Part shown: positions 47,844 through 58,169 of the stretch, piece by piece
Position numbering within the stretch: position 1 is the stretch's first letter
Layout of the letters: each line of letters begins with the position of its first letter
NCBI GenBank assembly: GCA_947630835.1
Contig: CANRIZ010000002.1
Location: forward strand, 48,308 to 112,307
Direction: 5' to 3'
DNA length: 64,000 nucleotides
Source of the DNA: an uncultured Clostridia bacterium
GTDB taxonomy: Bacteria; Bacillota; Clostridia; Oscillospirales; Acutalibacteraceae
Position numbers and translations under genes: made by a program
Notes under the pieces: generated by a model
Seen by the model: the letters and a program-made list of their open reading frames with translations, nothing else
What the model was told of the DNA's origin: nothing
Databases searched by the model: none

Positions 47844-49313
47844 TTAATCCGCCGTCATACTTTTTATATAGCGTTTAAAGAATTTCAACGCTCCCTCGGC
47901 GGAGGCGATAGGCAGTCTTTCGTTCGTGGCGTGGGTGCAGAGCAAAAGCTTTGTATCGACTGCAAAGGGTGAAAAACGGTAGATATTTTCGCATATGTTT
48001 TCGTAGTTGTACGAGTCCGTACCGCCCATTACAAGAAACGGCGCAACGAGATTTTTTTCATCGCTTTTAAGGCAAAGCTCCTTAATAGTGTTAAAAGCTT
48101 TTGAATCTGTCGGGGAGACCTTGGAAGCCTCTTTGCCCACGAGGAATTTAACATCTATATTCTTGTTGCGAACGCAATCCCTTATATGCTTTTCAACGTC
48201 CGAAATGCCGACGCCCGGCATTGTGCGGAAGTTTACGGTAATGCTCGCCTTTTGGGGAAGGACGTTGAACTGCGGACTGCCCGAAGCCATGGTTACCGCC
48301 GTACAGGTGCGTATAAGCGACGCGGCAGGCGGTATTTTTGTCATAATTTTAAGTATCAAAGGCTTTAAAAGCCATATATTGCAGGTGACAAGCCTCGCGG
48401 GATACGAACAGCGCCGACCTATTTCGGTAAACAGCTCGTAAACAAACTTGGGCATCCTCGCCTTAAACTGATGGTTTTCGATATCCTTTATTACGTCCGC
48501 AAGGTAGCCGAGAGCCGTATGCTTGGGCGGCTGAGAGGAATGACCTCCCTTTGCGTTTACGCTTACTTCATAATTGATACTGCCCTTTTCCGCAACGCCG
48601 ACGCCCGCAAGGTTGCAATTTAAAACGCCCTTTACGTTTACGGGAAGAATTGCGCCGCCCTCGTCCAAAACGGCTTCCAAATGCACGCCCTGTTCCTTTA
48701 AATAAGCGGCAATTTTCTTTGCGGCGTTATCTGGCGAAGCGACAACCTCCTCGTTATGACCGAAGCACAGATACACCGTGCGCACGGGCTTATAGCCGTC
48801 GGCAATAAGCTGTTCCACGCTTTCCATAAGGGCGACAAGGTGGTTTTTCATATCCATAGCTCCCCTGCCCCATATAAACTCGCCGTCGTTGAAGCCCTCG
48901 AACGCGCCGTGCTCCCAGTCGTTTTCCGTACCCTCGGCAACAGGCACAACGTCCTGATGCGAAAGCATGGCTATTGCGTCAAGCGAGGGGTCGCTGCCCT
49001 CCCATTTATAAATAAGGCTTGCCTGCGCAATTTCGGTCTTTGTAAGAGTTTTATGTACAAGCGGGTAGCGCTCCTCAAGGAAGCTGTGAAACCTTTTAAA
49101 TTCATTCCAGTCAACAAGCTCGGAATCATAATTCGATATTGTTTTGATTTTAATTGCGTCGCTCAAGTTTTTGCAAAAGCGCTCAACATCGACCCTTTCA
49201 TCGCCGAGAGGCTGCGAATCCGCCCTTTTGCCGGGAACAAAAAACGCCGCCCGTATCGCCGTAATAACAATCAACGCCGCTATTACGCCCAAAACAATTA
49301 AAACTGCATTCAT
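47844..49313 (-). CDS. M20 family metallopeptidase
   Basis: AMLSHQDVVPVAEGTENDWEHGAF, FIWGRGAMDMKNHL, FGHNEEV, LDEGGAIL. Confidence 0.94.
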   Translation of the reverse strand: MNAVLIVLGVIAALIVITAIRAAFFVPGKRADSQPLGDERVDVERFCKNLSDAIKIKTISNYDSELVDWNEFKRFHSFLEERYPLVHKTLTKTEIAQASLIYKWEGSDPSLDAIAMLSHQDVVPVAEGTENDWEHGAFEGFNDGEFIWGRGAMDMKNHLVALMESVEQLIADGYKPVRTVYLCFGHNEEVVASPDNAAKKIAAYLKEQGVHLEAVLDEGGAILPVNVKGVLNCNLAGVGVAEKGSINYEVSVNAKGGHSSQPPKHTALGYLADVIKDIENHQFKARMPKFVYELFTEIGRRCSYPARLVTCNIWLLKPLILKIMTKIPPAASLIRTCTAVTMASGSPQFNVLPQKASITVNFRTMPGVGISDVEKHIRDCVRNKNIDVKFLVGKEASKVSPTDSKAFNTIKELCLKSDEKNLVAPFLVMGGTDSYNYENICENIYRFSPFAVDTKLLLCTHATNERLPIASAEGALKFFKRYIKSMTAD

Positions 49314-49337
49314 TTTAACTCCCCCGTAAATTTTTTA

Positions 49338-52300
49338 TCAGAATAACGACAACTGCGGCGACTCGGGAAGATTTCCGAAAGCTCCGCATTCCCTTAAAAG
49401 CTCGATAACGGCTCTTCCCGCTTTTGCTCTTTGTGCAAATTCCTCTATGGAATCGAACCCGCCGTTGCCGTCGTCCCTTGCGTTTGCAAGAGGAATTGCC
49501 GCATTTTCGCCTATACCCGACAGAGCGGTAAACGGCATACGGATTTTTCCGTCCTCTATTATATATTCCTTGGCCTTTGATTTATAGATGTCAACAGGCA
49601 GCAGTTCAACATTCCGCGCCATCATTTCGTTTACCACCTGCAACGCGGTGTACTGGTCTTTGTCCTTTGCGCTCGCCGTTTTATCACGCATTTTATAGTC
49701 GATTTCTCTCATCTTTTCCCTGACGGCGCTTCGTCCCTTAACAACGGTGGCAGCGTCCAAATCGCCGCCGCGCACGGTAAGAAAGGCCGTGTAATATTCC
49801 AGAGGCTTGTATATTTTGTACCAGCCGAGCCTCAAAGCCGCAATTACATATGCGGCGGCATGCGCCTTGGGGAACATATATTTTATCTTGCGGCAGGAAT
49901 CCATATACCATTCGGGTACGTTGCACGCGCGCATAGCCTCCTCCGCACCCTCGGGGAAACCGTTTTTTGCAACCTTGCCTTTACGGGTAAGCTCCATTAT
50001 TTTAAAGGCAAGACTCGGTTCAAGACCTGCGTGCATAAGGTAAATCATAATGCTGTCACGAGTGCCTATAACCGAAGAAATTGTACAAGTGCCGTTATGT
50101 ATAAGGTCCTGAGCGTTGCCGTTCCAAACGTCTGTACCGTGCGAAAGCCCGGAAATCTGGAGCAGGTCGGAAAAGGTTTTCGGCTGCGCTTCAAGGAGCA
50201 TTTGACGCACAAACGGAGTACCCATTTCGGGTATTGACAAGGTACCCGTTTCGCAGTCGATATCCTCGGCGGTTACGCCGAGAGCCTCGGGACTCGTGCA
50301 AAGGCTTACAATTTTCGGATCGCACACATCCACTTCCATTACGGGTATACCCGTTAAATCTTCAAGGTGCTTATAAAGCGTCGGAACATCGTGGCCGAGA
50401 ATATCAAGCTTCAATATGGTATCGTGCAGGGAATTGAAGTCAAAGTGCGTTGTTTCCATATCGCTTGAAATATCGTCGGCGGGGTACTGAACGGGTGTAA
50501 AATCGTAAACGTCGTACAAATTCGGCACAACAACCATACCGCCGGGATGCTGTCCGGTAGTTCTCTTGACGCCCGTAACGCCCCTTGTGAGCCTGTCCTC
50601 CTCGGCCCTGGATACGTGCTTGTTTTTGCTTTCAAGATATTTTTTTACAAAGCCGTAAGCGGTTTTGTCCGCAACAGAAGCGGTAGTTCCCGCCTTAAAG
50701 ACGTGGCTTTTGCCGAAAAGCTCCTCGGTATATCTGTGAGCTTTGCCCTGATATTCGCCCGAAAAGTTAAGGTCAATATCGGGCGCCTTGTCGCCGTGGA
50801 AGCCGAGGAAGGTTTCAAACGGTATTTCGTGGCCGTCTCTTACAAGAGGCGTGCCGCATTCCGGGCAGTTTTTCGGCGGCATATCGAAGCCCGAGCCGTA
50901 TTCCCCGTTCTCGAAAAATTCGGAGTACCTGCATTTTGGGCACCTGTAATGCGGGGCAAGGGGATTTACCTCCGATATTCCCGCCATGGTTGCCACAAAC
51001 GACGAGCCTACCGAACCTCTTGAGCCTACAAGATAGCCGTGAGCTACGGAATCCCATACAAGCTTCTGCGCTATTATGTAAAGCACCGCATAACCGTTTT
51101 TGATAATGGAATCAAGCTCTTTTGTAAGCCTGTCGGAAACGATTTTCGGTATAACGCCGTCCTTTTCGTACCATTCCTTTGCCTTATTCCAGCAAATTTC
51201 CTTAAGCTGTTCCTCGCTGCCCTCGATAGACGGCTGATACGTTCCGTCCGGAAATGGCTTTATAATATCGATTTTATCCGCAATTTTGTTTGGATTGGTT
51301 ATAACCACCTCTTTTGCGGTCTCCTCGCCGAGATAGGCAAATTCCGCAAGCATTTCGTCGGTGGTTTTAAAGTAAAGCGGCGCTTGATTGTCTGCGTCGT
51401 CGTAGCCCTGCCCCGCCATAAGTATCGCCCTGTACTGCGCGTCCTCCGGGTCAAGGAAATGCACGTCGCCGGTTGCCGCAACGGGCTTGCCGAGCTTATC
51501 GGCTATGGCTATAATTTTTCTGTTTATATTTTCAATATCTTCTATACTGTTGATTTCATCGTAAATCTTGTTTCTCTCCGGATTTTTCGAGGTGGGGTCC
51601 GAATGTGCGGCAATCATAAATTTGTTGTTGCCGTCGGGCTGAATTTCGAGATAGTCGTAGAAAGAGGCTATTCTCATTATCTCCCCCTCCGGCAATTTTT
51701 TGAGTATCGCCCTGTAAAGCTCTCCGGCTTCACAGGCAGAGCCGATAATCAAACCCTCTCTGTGCTTTATAATTTCCGATTTTAACATTCTCGGTCTTTT
51801 GTAATAGTGGTTTACGTTTGAATCCGAAACCAGCTTATAAAGGTTTTTCAAACCCGTCGAGTTTTTAACAAGTATGATTTGGTGATACGAGGGAAGCTGT
51901 TTAAAATCAAGCTCCGGTTGGCTCATATCGTCAACGAAGTATCCCTCTACGCCGTAAATTATTTTGATTTTGCCCCCTGCGGCGTTTGCCGCCTCCGGGA
52001 AGCCCTGAACGCAGCCGTGGTCGGTAATCGCCACAGCCTTATGCCCCCATTTGACGGCTCTCTTGACAAGCTCGGCGGGCGCGGTCATACCGTCAAGCTG
52101 GGACATATTTGTATGTAAATGCAGTTCCACCCTTTTTTCGGGAGCGTTATCCTCTTTTTCCACCGGCTCTACAAGGCAGATGTTTTTGGGTTTTATGATT
52201 GTTTCTTTTCTGTAATCGTCGTAATCCATTACGCCCGAAACCGTAACATATTTACCGTCGGTAAGGGAAGAAACAAGCTTCTCGGAATGCTCGTTTCTTA

Positions 52301-53147
52301 CAAACATAACGGCGGTAACGGAACCGGTATTGTCGGTAATGTTAAAGTTGAAAATTATTTTATCCTTATTTTTAAGCGGCTTGTAATCGACCCCGAAAAC
52401 ACGTCCCCAAATGCAGGTAAAATCCTCGTTTTCGTTAATATCGCAAATTTTTTCGGGCTGAGTTTTAATTTTGCTGCCGTAAACCAATTTAAGACTGCCG
52501 ACGTAATAGGGAAAATCGCCGTTGTCCGTTTCCTCGCCGTCGAAATTTTGAAAAACGCCGAAATCCTTTTCGGGAGGCGGCTCGGGTCTTGACGCTTCTA
52601 TAGCCTCGAAAATCTCCGAGTCGATTTTTCTTTGAATTTCATCGAGCGAATCCCTTACGGCCTGCTGTTTTTGAATAATATTAACCTTTATTGCGGTGTT
52701 GAACCTTGATTTTATCAAATTTTCCGCAATTTTCTCGCAGCCCTCGGAGGATAAAATATCCTTGCCCGCTCCTTTTAAAATGATATTGAGCCGCTTTTCT
52801 CCGTCGCTTTCGCCGTATTCAAAAATGCTGCCGTCCAAAAAGCCGTTAGCCGCAACCACCTTGCTTTTAATAAGCTTTATAAGCTCGCCGTCGTATTTAT
52901 TTGTAAGCAGAGAGGGCGCAAAAACGGGATTGATTTCAAACCTCGAAACGCCCGTTTCGGATTCCACGGTCTGCGATATGATTTTTAAGGTTTCTTCTTT
53001 TAAAAGTATGGGGAATTCAATATCGGCGCCGGCGCTGTTGTCCTGCCGTGAAACGTACAGCTTCAGCACCCTTGCGCCGCTTAACGCTCTGTCGTATTTT
53101 TCAAGCCTGCTCCTGCACGGGGCAAACAAATCGTAAAATCCATTCAT
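49338..53147 (-). CDS. polC: DNA polymerase III alpha subunit, PolC type, apparently lacking the inserted 3'-5' exonuclease domain
   Basis: N-terminal OB region, PHP VELHLHTNMSQLDGMTAPAELVKRAVKWGHKAVAITDHG, zinc finger YRCPKCRYSEFF...KNCPECGTPL, palm DKAPDIDLNFSGEYQ; no exo I/II/III motifs. Confidence 0.95.
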   Translation of the reverse strand: MNGFYDLFAPCRSRLEKYDRALSGARVLKLYVSRQDNSAGADIEFPILLKEETLKIISQTVESETGVSRFEINPVFAPSLLTNKYDGELIKLIKSKVVAANGFLDGSIFEYGESDGEKRLNIILKGAGKDILSSEGCEKIAENLIKSRFNTAIKVNIIQKQQAVRDSLDEIQRKIDSEIFEAIEASRPEPPPEKDFGVFQNFDGEETDNGDFPYYVGSLKLVYGSKIKTQPEKICDINENEDFTCIWGRVFGVDYKPLKNKDKIIFNFNITDNTGSVTAVMFVRNEHSEKLVSSLTDGKYVTVSGVMDYDDYRKETIIKPKNICLVEPVEKEDNAPEKRVELHLHTNMSQLDGMTAPAELVKRAVKWGHKAVAITDHGCVQGFPEAANAAGGKIKIIYGVEGYFVDDMSQPELDFKQLPSYHQIILVKNSTGLKNLYKLVSDSNVNHYYKRPRMLKSEIIKHREGLIIGSACEAGELYRAILKKLPEGEIMRIASFYDYLEIQPDGNNKFMIAAHSDPTSKNPERNKIYDEINSIEDIENINRKIIAIADKLGKPVAATGDVHFLDPEDAQYRAILMAGQGYDDADNQAPLYFKTTDEMLAEFAYLGEETAKEVVITNPNKIADKIDIIKPFPDGTYQPSIEGSEEQLKEICWNKAKEWYEKDGVIPKIVSDRLTKELDSIIKNGYAVLYIIAQKLVWDSVAHGYLVGSRGSVGSSFVATMAGISEVNPLAPHYRCPKCRYSEFFENGEYGSGFDMPPKNCPECGTPLVRDGHEIPFETFLGFHGDKAPDIDLNFSGEYQGKAHRYTEELFGKSHVFKAGTTASVADKTAYGFVKKYLESKNKHVSRAEEDRLTRGVTGVKRTTGQHPGGMVVVPNLYDVYDFTPVQYPADDISSDMETTHFDFNSLHDTILKLDILGHDVPTLYKHLEDLTGIPVMEVDVCDPKIVSLCTSPEALGVTAEDIDCETGTLSIPEMGTPFVRQMLLEAQPKTFSDLLQISGLSHGTDVWNGNAQDLIHNGTCTISSVIGTRDSIMIYLMHAGLEPSLAFKIMELTRKGKVAKNGFPEGAEEAMRACNVPEWYMDSCRKIKYMFPKAHAAAYVIAALRLGWYKIYKPLEYYTAFLTVRGGDLDAATVVKGRSAVREKMREIDYKMRDKTASAKDKDQYTALQVVNEMMARNVELLPVDIYKSKAKEYIIEDGKIRMPFTALSGIGENAAIPLANARDDGNGGFDSIEEFAQRAKAGRAVIELLRECGAFGNLPESPQLSLF

Positions 53148-53166
53148 ATAAATTCAAAATCCTCGG

Positions 53167-54219
53167 TTATAAAGTTTCTGCCTCTTTAAGTAATTCCTCA
53201 ACTATTTTATCTTCGCTTACTTTCCTGAGTATCTCGCCGTGCTTAAAAATTATTCCGCAGCCGTCGCCGCCCGCAACGCCTATATCCGCCTCTTTTGCCT
53301 CGCCCGGACCGTTTACGGCGCAGCCCATAACCGCAACGGTAATCGGCTTTTTTACGGCGCTTAATTCCTTTTCCACCTTTTCGGCAAGCCCGATAAGGTC
53401 AATTTTCGTTCTGCCGCAGGTAGGGCATGAAACTATGTACGGGCAATCCTTTTTTATTCCGACAGCCTTTAAAATATCAAAGCCTGCGCTTATCTCCTCA
53501 ACGGGGTCGGCAGTCAGCGAAACGCGTATGGTATCGCCTATGCCGTCAAGCAGCAAAGAGCCTATTCCCACGGCGGATTTAACCATACCCATACGCCTTG
53601 TGCCCGCCTCGGTAACTCCCAAATGAAGCGGATAATCGCACATATCGGCAAGGAGCCTGTATGCTTCGGTCATAGTTTGAACGTTTGATGATTTTATTGA
53701 AATTACAATATCGTAAAAATCAAATTTTTCCAACAAAGCCGCATGTCTTAAGGCGCTCTCGCAAAGCGCCTGCGGGGTAACGCCGCCGTGCTTTGCAAGT
53801 ATATCCTTTTCAAGAGAACCCGAATTTACGCCTATTCTTATCGGTATATTGTGAAGCCTGCAAGCGTCGGTAACCGCCTTAATCCTGTCGTCCGAGCCTA
53901 TGTTGCCGGGGTTTATTCTTATTTTGTCAACGCCCGCCTCGACGCTTTCAAGGGCGCACCTGTAATCAAAATGAATGTCTGCGACAACAGGTATGGAAAC
54001 CGCATTTTTTACCGCATAAAGAGTCTTTACCGCTTCCCTGTTCGGAACCGTGAGTCTTACTATCTCGCAGCCCGCCTTTTCAAGCTCGAGCGCCTGTTTT
54101 ACGTTGCCCTCGACATTTTCCGCCGGGACGTTAAGCATTGACTGCACGGTTATTTTACTTCCCGAGCCTATCTCGACGTTTCCCGCCTTTACGGTTCTCG
54201 TCTTTCTCCTGTTTATCAT
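53167..54219 (-). CDS. ispG: 4-hydroxy-3-methylbut-2-enyl diphosphate synthase
   Basis: VGSGSKITVQSMLN-like start, VADIHFDYRCALESVEAGVDKIRINPGNIG, SCPTCGRTKIDL, VMGCAVNGPGEAKEADIG. Confidence 0.97.
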   Translation of the reverse strand: MINRRKTRTVKAGNVEIGSGSKITVQSMLNVPAENVEGNVKQALELEKAGCEIVRLTVPNREAVKTLYAVKNAVSIPVVADIHFDYRCALESVEAGVDKIRINPGNIGSDDRIKAVTDACRLHNIPIRIGVNSGSLEKDILAKHGGVTPQALCESALRHAALLEKFDFYDIVISIKSSNVQTMTEAYRLLADMCDYPLHLGVTEAGTRRMGMVKSAVGIGSLLLDGIGDTIRVSLTADPVEEISAGFDILKAVGIKKDCPYIVSCPTCGRTKIDLIGLAEKVEKELSAVKKPITVAVMGCAVNGPGEAKEADIGVAGGDGCGIIFKHGEILRKVSEDKIVEELLKEAETL

Positions 54220-54236
54220 ACCTTTGCCCTCTTAAA

Positions 54237-55325
54237 TCAAGTTTTGACTATCCTGACAATATCGTTGAACGTTACAAACACCATAAGGAGCAGTAAAAGC
54301 GCAAGTCCGGCGGCATGTATATAGCCCTCGTACTTTGGGTTTACGGGTTTTCTTCTTACAGCCTCGATAACGAGGAACAAAAGCCTTCCGCCGTCAAGCG
54401 CCGGAATAGGCAAAAGGTTTGCAACGCCGATGTTTATTGTGATAAGAGCCATAATCAACAGCAAGGTATCCGCCCTGCCGCTGTCTGCCGCGTCCTGAGT
54501 TACGTCGGCAATAATATCCACCGTTCCCACGGGACCCGAAAGCTCCGAAACGCCGTACCTGCCCGTTACAATATCAAAAAGACTCAGCCAAACCATACGG
54601 GCTATGGAGGCAGACTGCGTAAACGAATTTACAAATACGTTCTTAAAGCCCGCAGGCTCGCCGACTATTGTAAAATCGTAAATTATCATATTTATTCCGT
54701 TTACCTCTTCGGTCTTGAACTTAACGTTGTCAAGCGCAACCTTTTCGCCGCCGCGCTCAACCACAAAGTCAAAAACGCCGTCCTCGCTTCTTGTCATAAG
54801 GAAGCTTAAATCTCTTTCCGACCAAACGGAGTGGCCGTCTATTTTAACTATTTTGTCGTTCTTTTTAAGGCCGTAATCACAGCTTACCGCAGTATCGTAA
54901 AATTCGTTTACCCTGTTTGTGCCAATTAAATCGCCCGAGGTCGAGAGCATAATCGCAACTATTACAAGCCCGAGAACCAGGTTCATAAAAGCGCCCGCGG
55001 CAACAATAATCATCTTTTGCCAAACCGGTTTTTTATTGAACGCTCCCTCGGCGTCGCTTTCCTCATCCTCGCCCTCCATACTGACGTAGCCGCCTATGGG
55101 CAGCGCCCTGAGCGAATAAAGGGTTTCTCCCCTTTGCCTTTTGAAAACGGCGGGACCCATACCTATTGAAAATTCGTTGACCTTTACTTTAAAAAGCTTG
55201 GCGGTGGCAAAGTGGCCGAATTCGTGAATTATAATAATTACTCCGAAGAACAGTATAGCTATCGCTACAGTCCAAACCTTTGACCAAATCCCCGACGCAG
55301 TTATTGCTAAAAGTATAAAAATCAC
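54237..55325 (-). CDS. rseP: RIP metalloprotease RseP (site-2 protease)
   Basis: IIIHEFGHFATAKLFKVKVNEFSIGMGP, PDZ region, LLPIPALDGGRLLF. Confidence 0.96.
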   Translation of the reverse strand: MIFILLAITASGIWSKVWTVAIAILFFGVIIIIHEFGHFATAKLFKVKVNEFSIGMGPAVFKRQRGETLYSLRALPIGGYVSMEGEDEESDAEGAFNKKPVWQKMIIVAAGAFMNLVLGLVIVAIMLSTSGDLIGTNRVNEFYDTAVSCDYGLKKNDKIVKIDGHSVWSERDLSFLMTRSEDGVFDFVVERGGEKVALDNVKFKTEEVNGINMIIYDFTIVGEPAGFKNVFVNSFTQSASIARMVWLSLFDIVTGRYGVSELSGPVGTVDIIADVTQDAADSGRADTLLLIMALITINIGVANLLPIPALDGGRLLFLVIEAVRRKPVNPKYEGYIHAAGLALLLLLMVFVTFNDIVRIVKT

Positions 55326-56464
55326 CTCATAACGTATTCTCTGGCAAATCTGTCAACCTCCATGACGTCATCAAAAGTATATTCGTCACGGTATGCCGTA
55401 CATTCCAAAACTTCCTCTACCTTTTCCGCTATATCCAAAAAGCCTATTTTCCCCTGCCTGAACATTAAATTTGCCTGTTCGTTCGCGGAATTGACAGCCG
55501 CAGTACACAGTCCACCTTTATTAATGGCATTTTTACATATGTTTATACACTTAAAGGTATCGTAATCCGGTTCAAAGAAGCTGAGCCTGCCTATTTGAGA
55601 AAGGCTCAGCTCGCCTGCCGGAGATTCAAACCTTTCGGGATAGGTTAAAGCGTATTGTATGGGTATTCTCATATCGGGAAGACCTAACTGAGCTATAACG
55701 GAATTGTCGTCGTATTCAACGGCGGAATGAACTATGCTCTCCCTGTGTACGACGATTTCTATATCCTCGGGCTTTACCGAAAAAAGCCAAACCGCCTCTA
55801 TAAGCTCCAAGCCCTTGTTCATCATTGTGGCGGAATCTATGGTTATTTTTGCGCCCATAGACCAGTTGGGGTGCTTGAGAGCGTTTTCGACGGTGACGTT
55901 TTTAAGCTCCTGCGCGGTTTTGCCGAAAAACGGGCCTCCCGAAGCCGTGAGTATTATTTTTTTAAGCGCCCTGTTTGAAGGCTTGCCCTGAAGGCATTGG
56001 AATATTGCCGAATGTTCGGAATCCACGGGAAGAATTTGCACGCCGTTTTTTTCGGCCTCCGCCATAACGAGCTTGCCGCCCGCTACAAGGGTTTCCTTGT
56101 TGGCAAGCGCAATTTTCTTCTTCGCCCTTATCGCCTCGAGGGTGGGTTTTAATCCCGCCATACCGACTATTGAATTCAACACGGTATCCGCGCCGCTTAA
56201 AACGGCGCACTCGCAAACTCCCTCAACGCCCGAAAGCACCTTAATATCGGTATCGGCAAGCCTTGTTTTAAGCTCCCGAGCCGCTTTTTCATCGACTAAG
56301 GCGACAACCTCGGGATTAAATTCCCTTGCCTGATTTTCCATTTCCTTTTCGCTCGAATAAGCGGTCAAAGCCTTGACGCCGTAACCGCATTTTCGGCAAA
56401 CGTCAAGACTTTGCTTACCTATTGAACCTGTTGAGCCTAATATAGCCAAGCTTTTCGCAGACAT
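55322..56464 (-). CDS. dxr: 1-deoxy-D-xylulose-5-phosphate reductoisomerase
   Basis: AILGSTGSIGKQSLDVCRK, ALANKETLVAGG, PVDSEHSAIFQCLQG, TASGGPF. Confidence 0.98.
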   Translation of the reverse strand: MSAKSLAILGSTGSIGKQSLDVCRKCGYGVKALTAYSSEKEMENQAREFNPEVVALVDEKAARELKTRLADTDIKVLSGVEGVCECAVLSGADTVLNSIVGMAGLKPTLEAIRAKKKIALANKETLVAGGKLVMAEAEKNGVQILPVDSEHSAIFQCLQGKPSNRALKKIILTASGGPFFGKTAQELKNVTVENALKHPNWSMGAKITIDSATMMNKGLELIEAVWLFSVKPEDIEIVVHRESIVHSAVEYDDNSVIAQLGLPDMRIPIQYALTYPERFESPAGELSLSQIGRLSFFEPDYDTFKCINICKNAINKGGLCTAAVNSANEQANLMFRQGKIGFLDIAEKVEEVLECTAYRDEYTFDDVMEVDRFAREYVMR

Positions 56465-57348
56465 CAGAACTTCACTCCGAAAATATTTATAATTGCGTAA
56501 AATCCGAGCAGGACGAATATTTCGCTGTCAAAGCGGTCCATAATTCCGCCGTGGCCCGGCACAAGGTTTGAAAAGTCCTTTATTCCCATATTCCTTTTAA
56601 GCGCCGAGAAGGCGAGATCGCCGAACATTCCCAAAACCGAAAGCACGGCGGAAACCAGGATTACTTCGAAGTATCTCTTGTGCGGCTCGGGGAATACCAA
56701 AAAATCAAAGACGGCATACAGTATAACCGCGCTGAGTACCCCGCCTATCACCCCGCCGACAGCGCCTTCGACGGTCTTTTTGGGGCTGATTTTGGGGCAG
56801 AGCTTATGCTTTCCGAAAAAGCTGCCCGTAAAATAAGCGAAGGTGTCCGTAAGCCATGAGCAGAACATTACATAAAGTATAAGAAACAGCCCGTGCGCCT
56901 TTGTGTACCCCTCGTCGGGATAAATTATATCAATCTCATTGCAGTAAAGATAAACCGATACCGCAAACGGTATTGCAAGCGACGAAAGCGTTACCGCCGA
57001 AGCCTTTTCAAAGGTGACCTCCTCAAAATCAAAGAGGGCGAATATGTAAACGAGCAATCCGAACAGCAGAACGAAGCATACCGGATTTAACGAAAGACCG
57101 ATTTTTGCGCCCAACTGCGCTATAGGCTCTCTGAGCCAAAAGCTTATCGGAATACAAACGCTTGAAAGCGCCGTCAATATATTAAGCGGAAGTTTTTTTA
57201 TTTTAAGCGCATGGTTTATTTCATACGTCGACATCAGGCTTACAACCGCCACCGCAATCGGCAGCAGCCACGGCGTAATATTCCTAAATGCCACCACGGT
57301 AATGCCGGCAATCGCGCATAAAATTCCCGCTATAACTTTTTTCTTCAT
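56464..57348 (-). CDS. cdsA: Phosphatidate cytidylyltransferase
   Basis: DTFAYFTGSFFGKHKLCPKISPKKTVEGAVGG, DLAFSALKRNMGIKDFSNLVPGHGGIMDRFDS. Confidence 0.97.
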   Translation of the reverse strand: MKKKVIAGILCAIAGITVVAFRNITPWLLPIAVAVVSLMSTYEINHALKIKKLPLNILTALSSVCIPISFWLREPIAQLGAKIGLSLNPVCFVLLFGLLVYIFALFDFEEVTFEKASAVTLSSLAIPFAVSVYLYCNEIDIIYPDEGYTKAHGLFLILYVMFCSWLTDTFAYFTGSFFGKHKLCPKISPKKTVEGAVGGVIGGVLSAVILYAVFDFLVFPEPHKRYFEVILVSAVLSVLGMFGDLAFSALKRNMGIKDFSNLVPGHGGIMDRFDSEIFVLLGFYAIINIFGVKF

Positions 57349-57366
57349 AACAATTCCCCTTCAACC

Positions 57367-58101
57367 TTAAACTCCGCCGAATCTGCGATTTCTTTTTTCA
57401 AAATTTCTCAAGGCCTCTACCAAATCTTCTTCGGTAAAATCGGGCCAAAGCACATTGGACGACCAAAACTCCGCATATGCCGCCTGCCAAAGAAGAAAGT
57501 TTGACAGCCTTTTTTCCCCGCTGGGTCTGATTATCAAATCGGGGTCGGGCATTCCCGCCGTGTAAAGGCCCCGGGAAATCATATCCTCCGTAATATCGTC
57601 GGGTTTAAGCTTGCCTTTTTTTACAAGCTTGGCTATTAACTTTACGGAATGTACAATTTCTTCCCTGCCGCCGTAATTTACGGCGATATTCAAATACACC
57701 TTGGTTTTGTCCTCGGTGATTTTTTCGCTGTATTTCATCATAGCGAGTATATCCTTGGGAAGCCCCTTTTTACTGCCGATAAAATTAACCTGTATTCCCT
57801 TTTCTTCGTTTTCCGCTTTCCTGTCGTCAAGTTCTTTCAGGTATTCCCTAAAAAGGTTCATTATCGCCGCAACCTCGTCGGGAGGGCGTTTCCAATTCTC
57901 GGTCGAAAAAGCGTAAAAGGTAAGGTATTTAATCCCAAGGTCGCCTGCAAACTCACCGATTTTGCGGAAGGTTTTTGCTCCCTCGATATGTCCCTTATAA
58001 CGAGGCAGACCCCTTTCTTTCGCCCATCTGCCGTTGCCGTCCATAATAAAACCTATATGCTGCGGCAGAACGTCAAAATGCGGTAAATTGTTTAAATCCA
58101 T
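57367..58101 (-). CDS. uppS: Isoprenyl transferase (undecaprenyl diphosphate synthase)
   Basis: HIGFIMDGNGRWAKERGLPRYKGHIEGAK, LTFYAFSTENWKRP, DPDLIIRPSGEKRLSNFLLWQAAYAEF; start MDLNNLP with AGGAG RBS. Confidence 0.97.
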   Translation of the reverse strand: MDLNNLPHFDVLPQHIGFIMDGNGRWAKERGLPRYKGHIEGAKTFRKIGEFAGDLGIKYLTFYAFSTENWKRPPDEVAAIMNLFREYLKELDDRKAENEEKGIQVNFIGSKKGLPKDILAMMKYSEKITEDKTKVYLNIAVNYGGREEIVHSVKLIAKLVKKGKLKPDDITEDMISRGLYTAGMPDPDLIIRPSGEKRLSNFLLWQAAYAEFWSSNVLWPDFTEEDLVEALRNFEKRNRRFGGV

Positions 58102-58126
58102 AATCCGTACTCCTATGTTCATTCTG

Positions 58127-58162
58127 AAAAAGCAGAGCCGAAGCCTTGCGGCACAGCTCTGC
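58127..58162 (-). terminator. Terminator-like hairpin between frr and uppS
   Basis: Minus strand GCAGAGCtgtgccgcaaggcttcgGCTCTGCTTTTT. Confidence 0.75.
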
Positions 58163-58169
58163 AAATAAA

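Noticed and set aside
50547-51785. Several 150-250-aa plus-strand ORFs opposite polC
   Set aside because: Antisense to a complete PolC reading frame; no recognisable domains.
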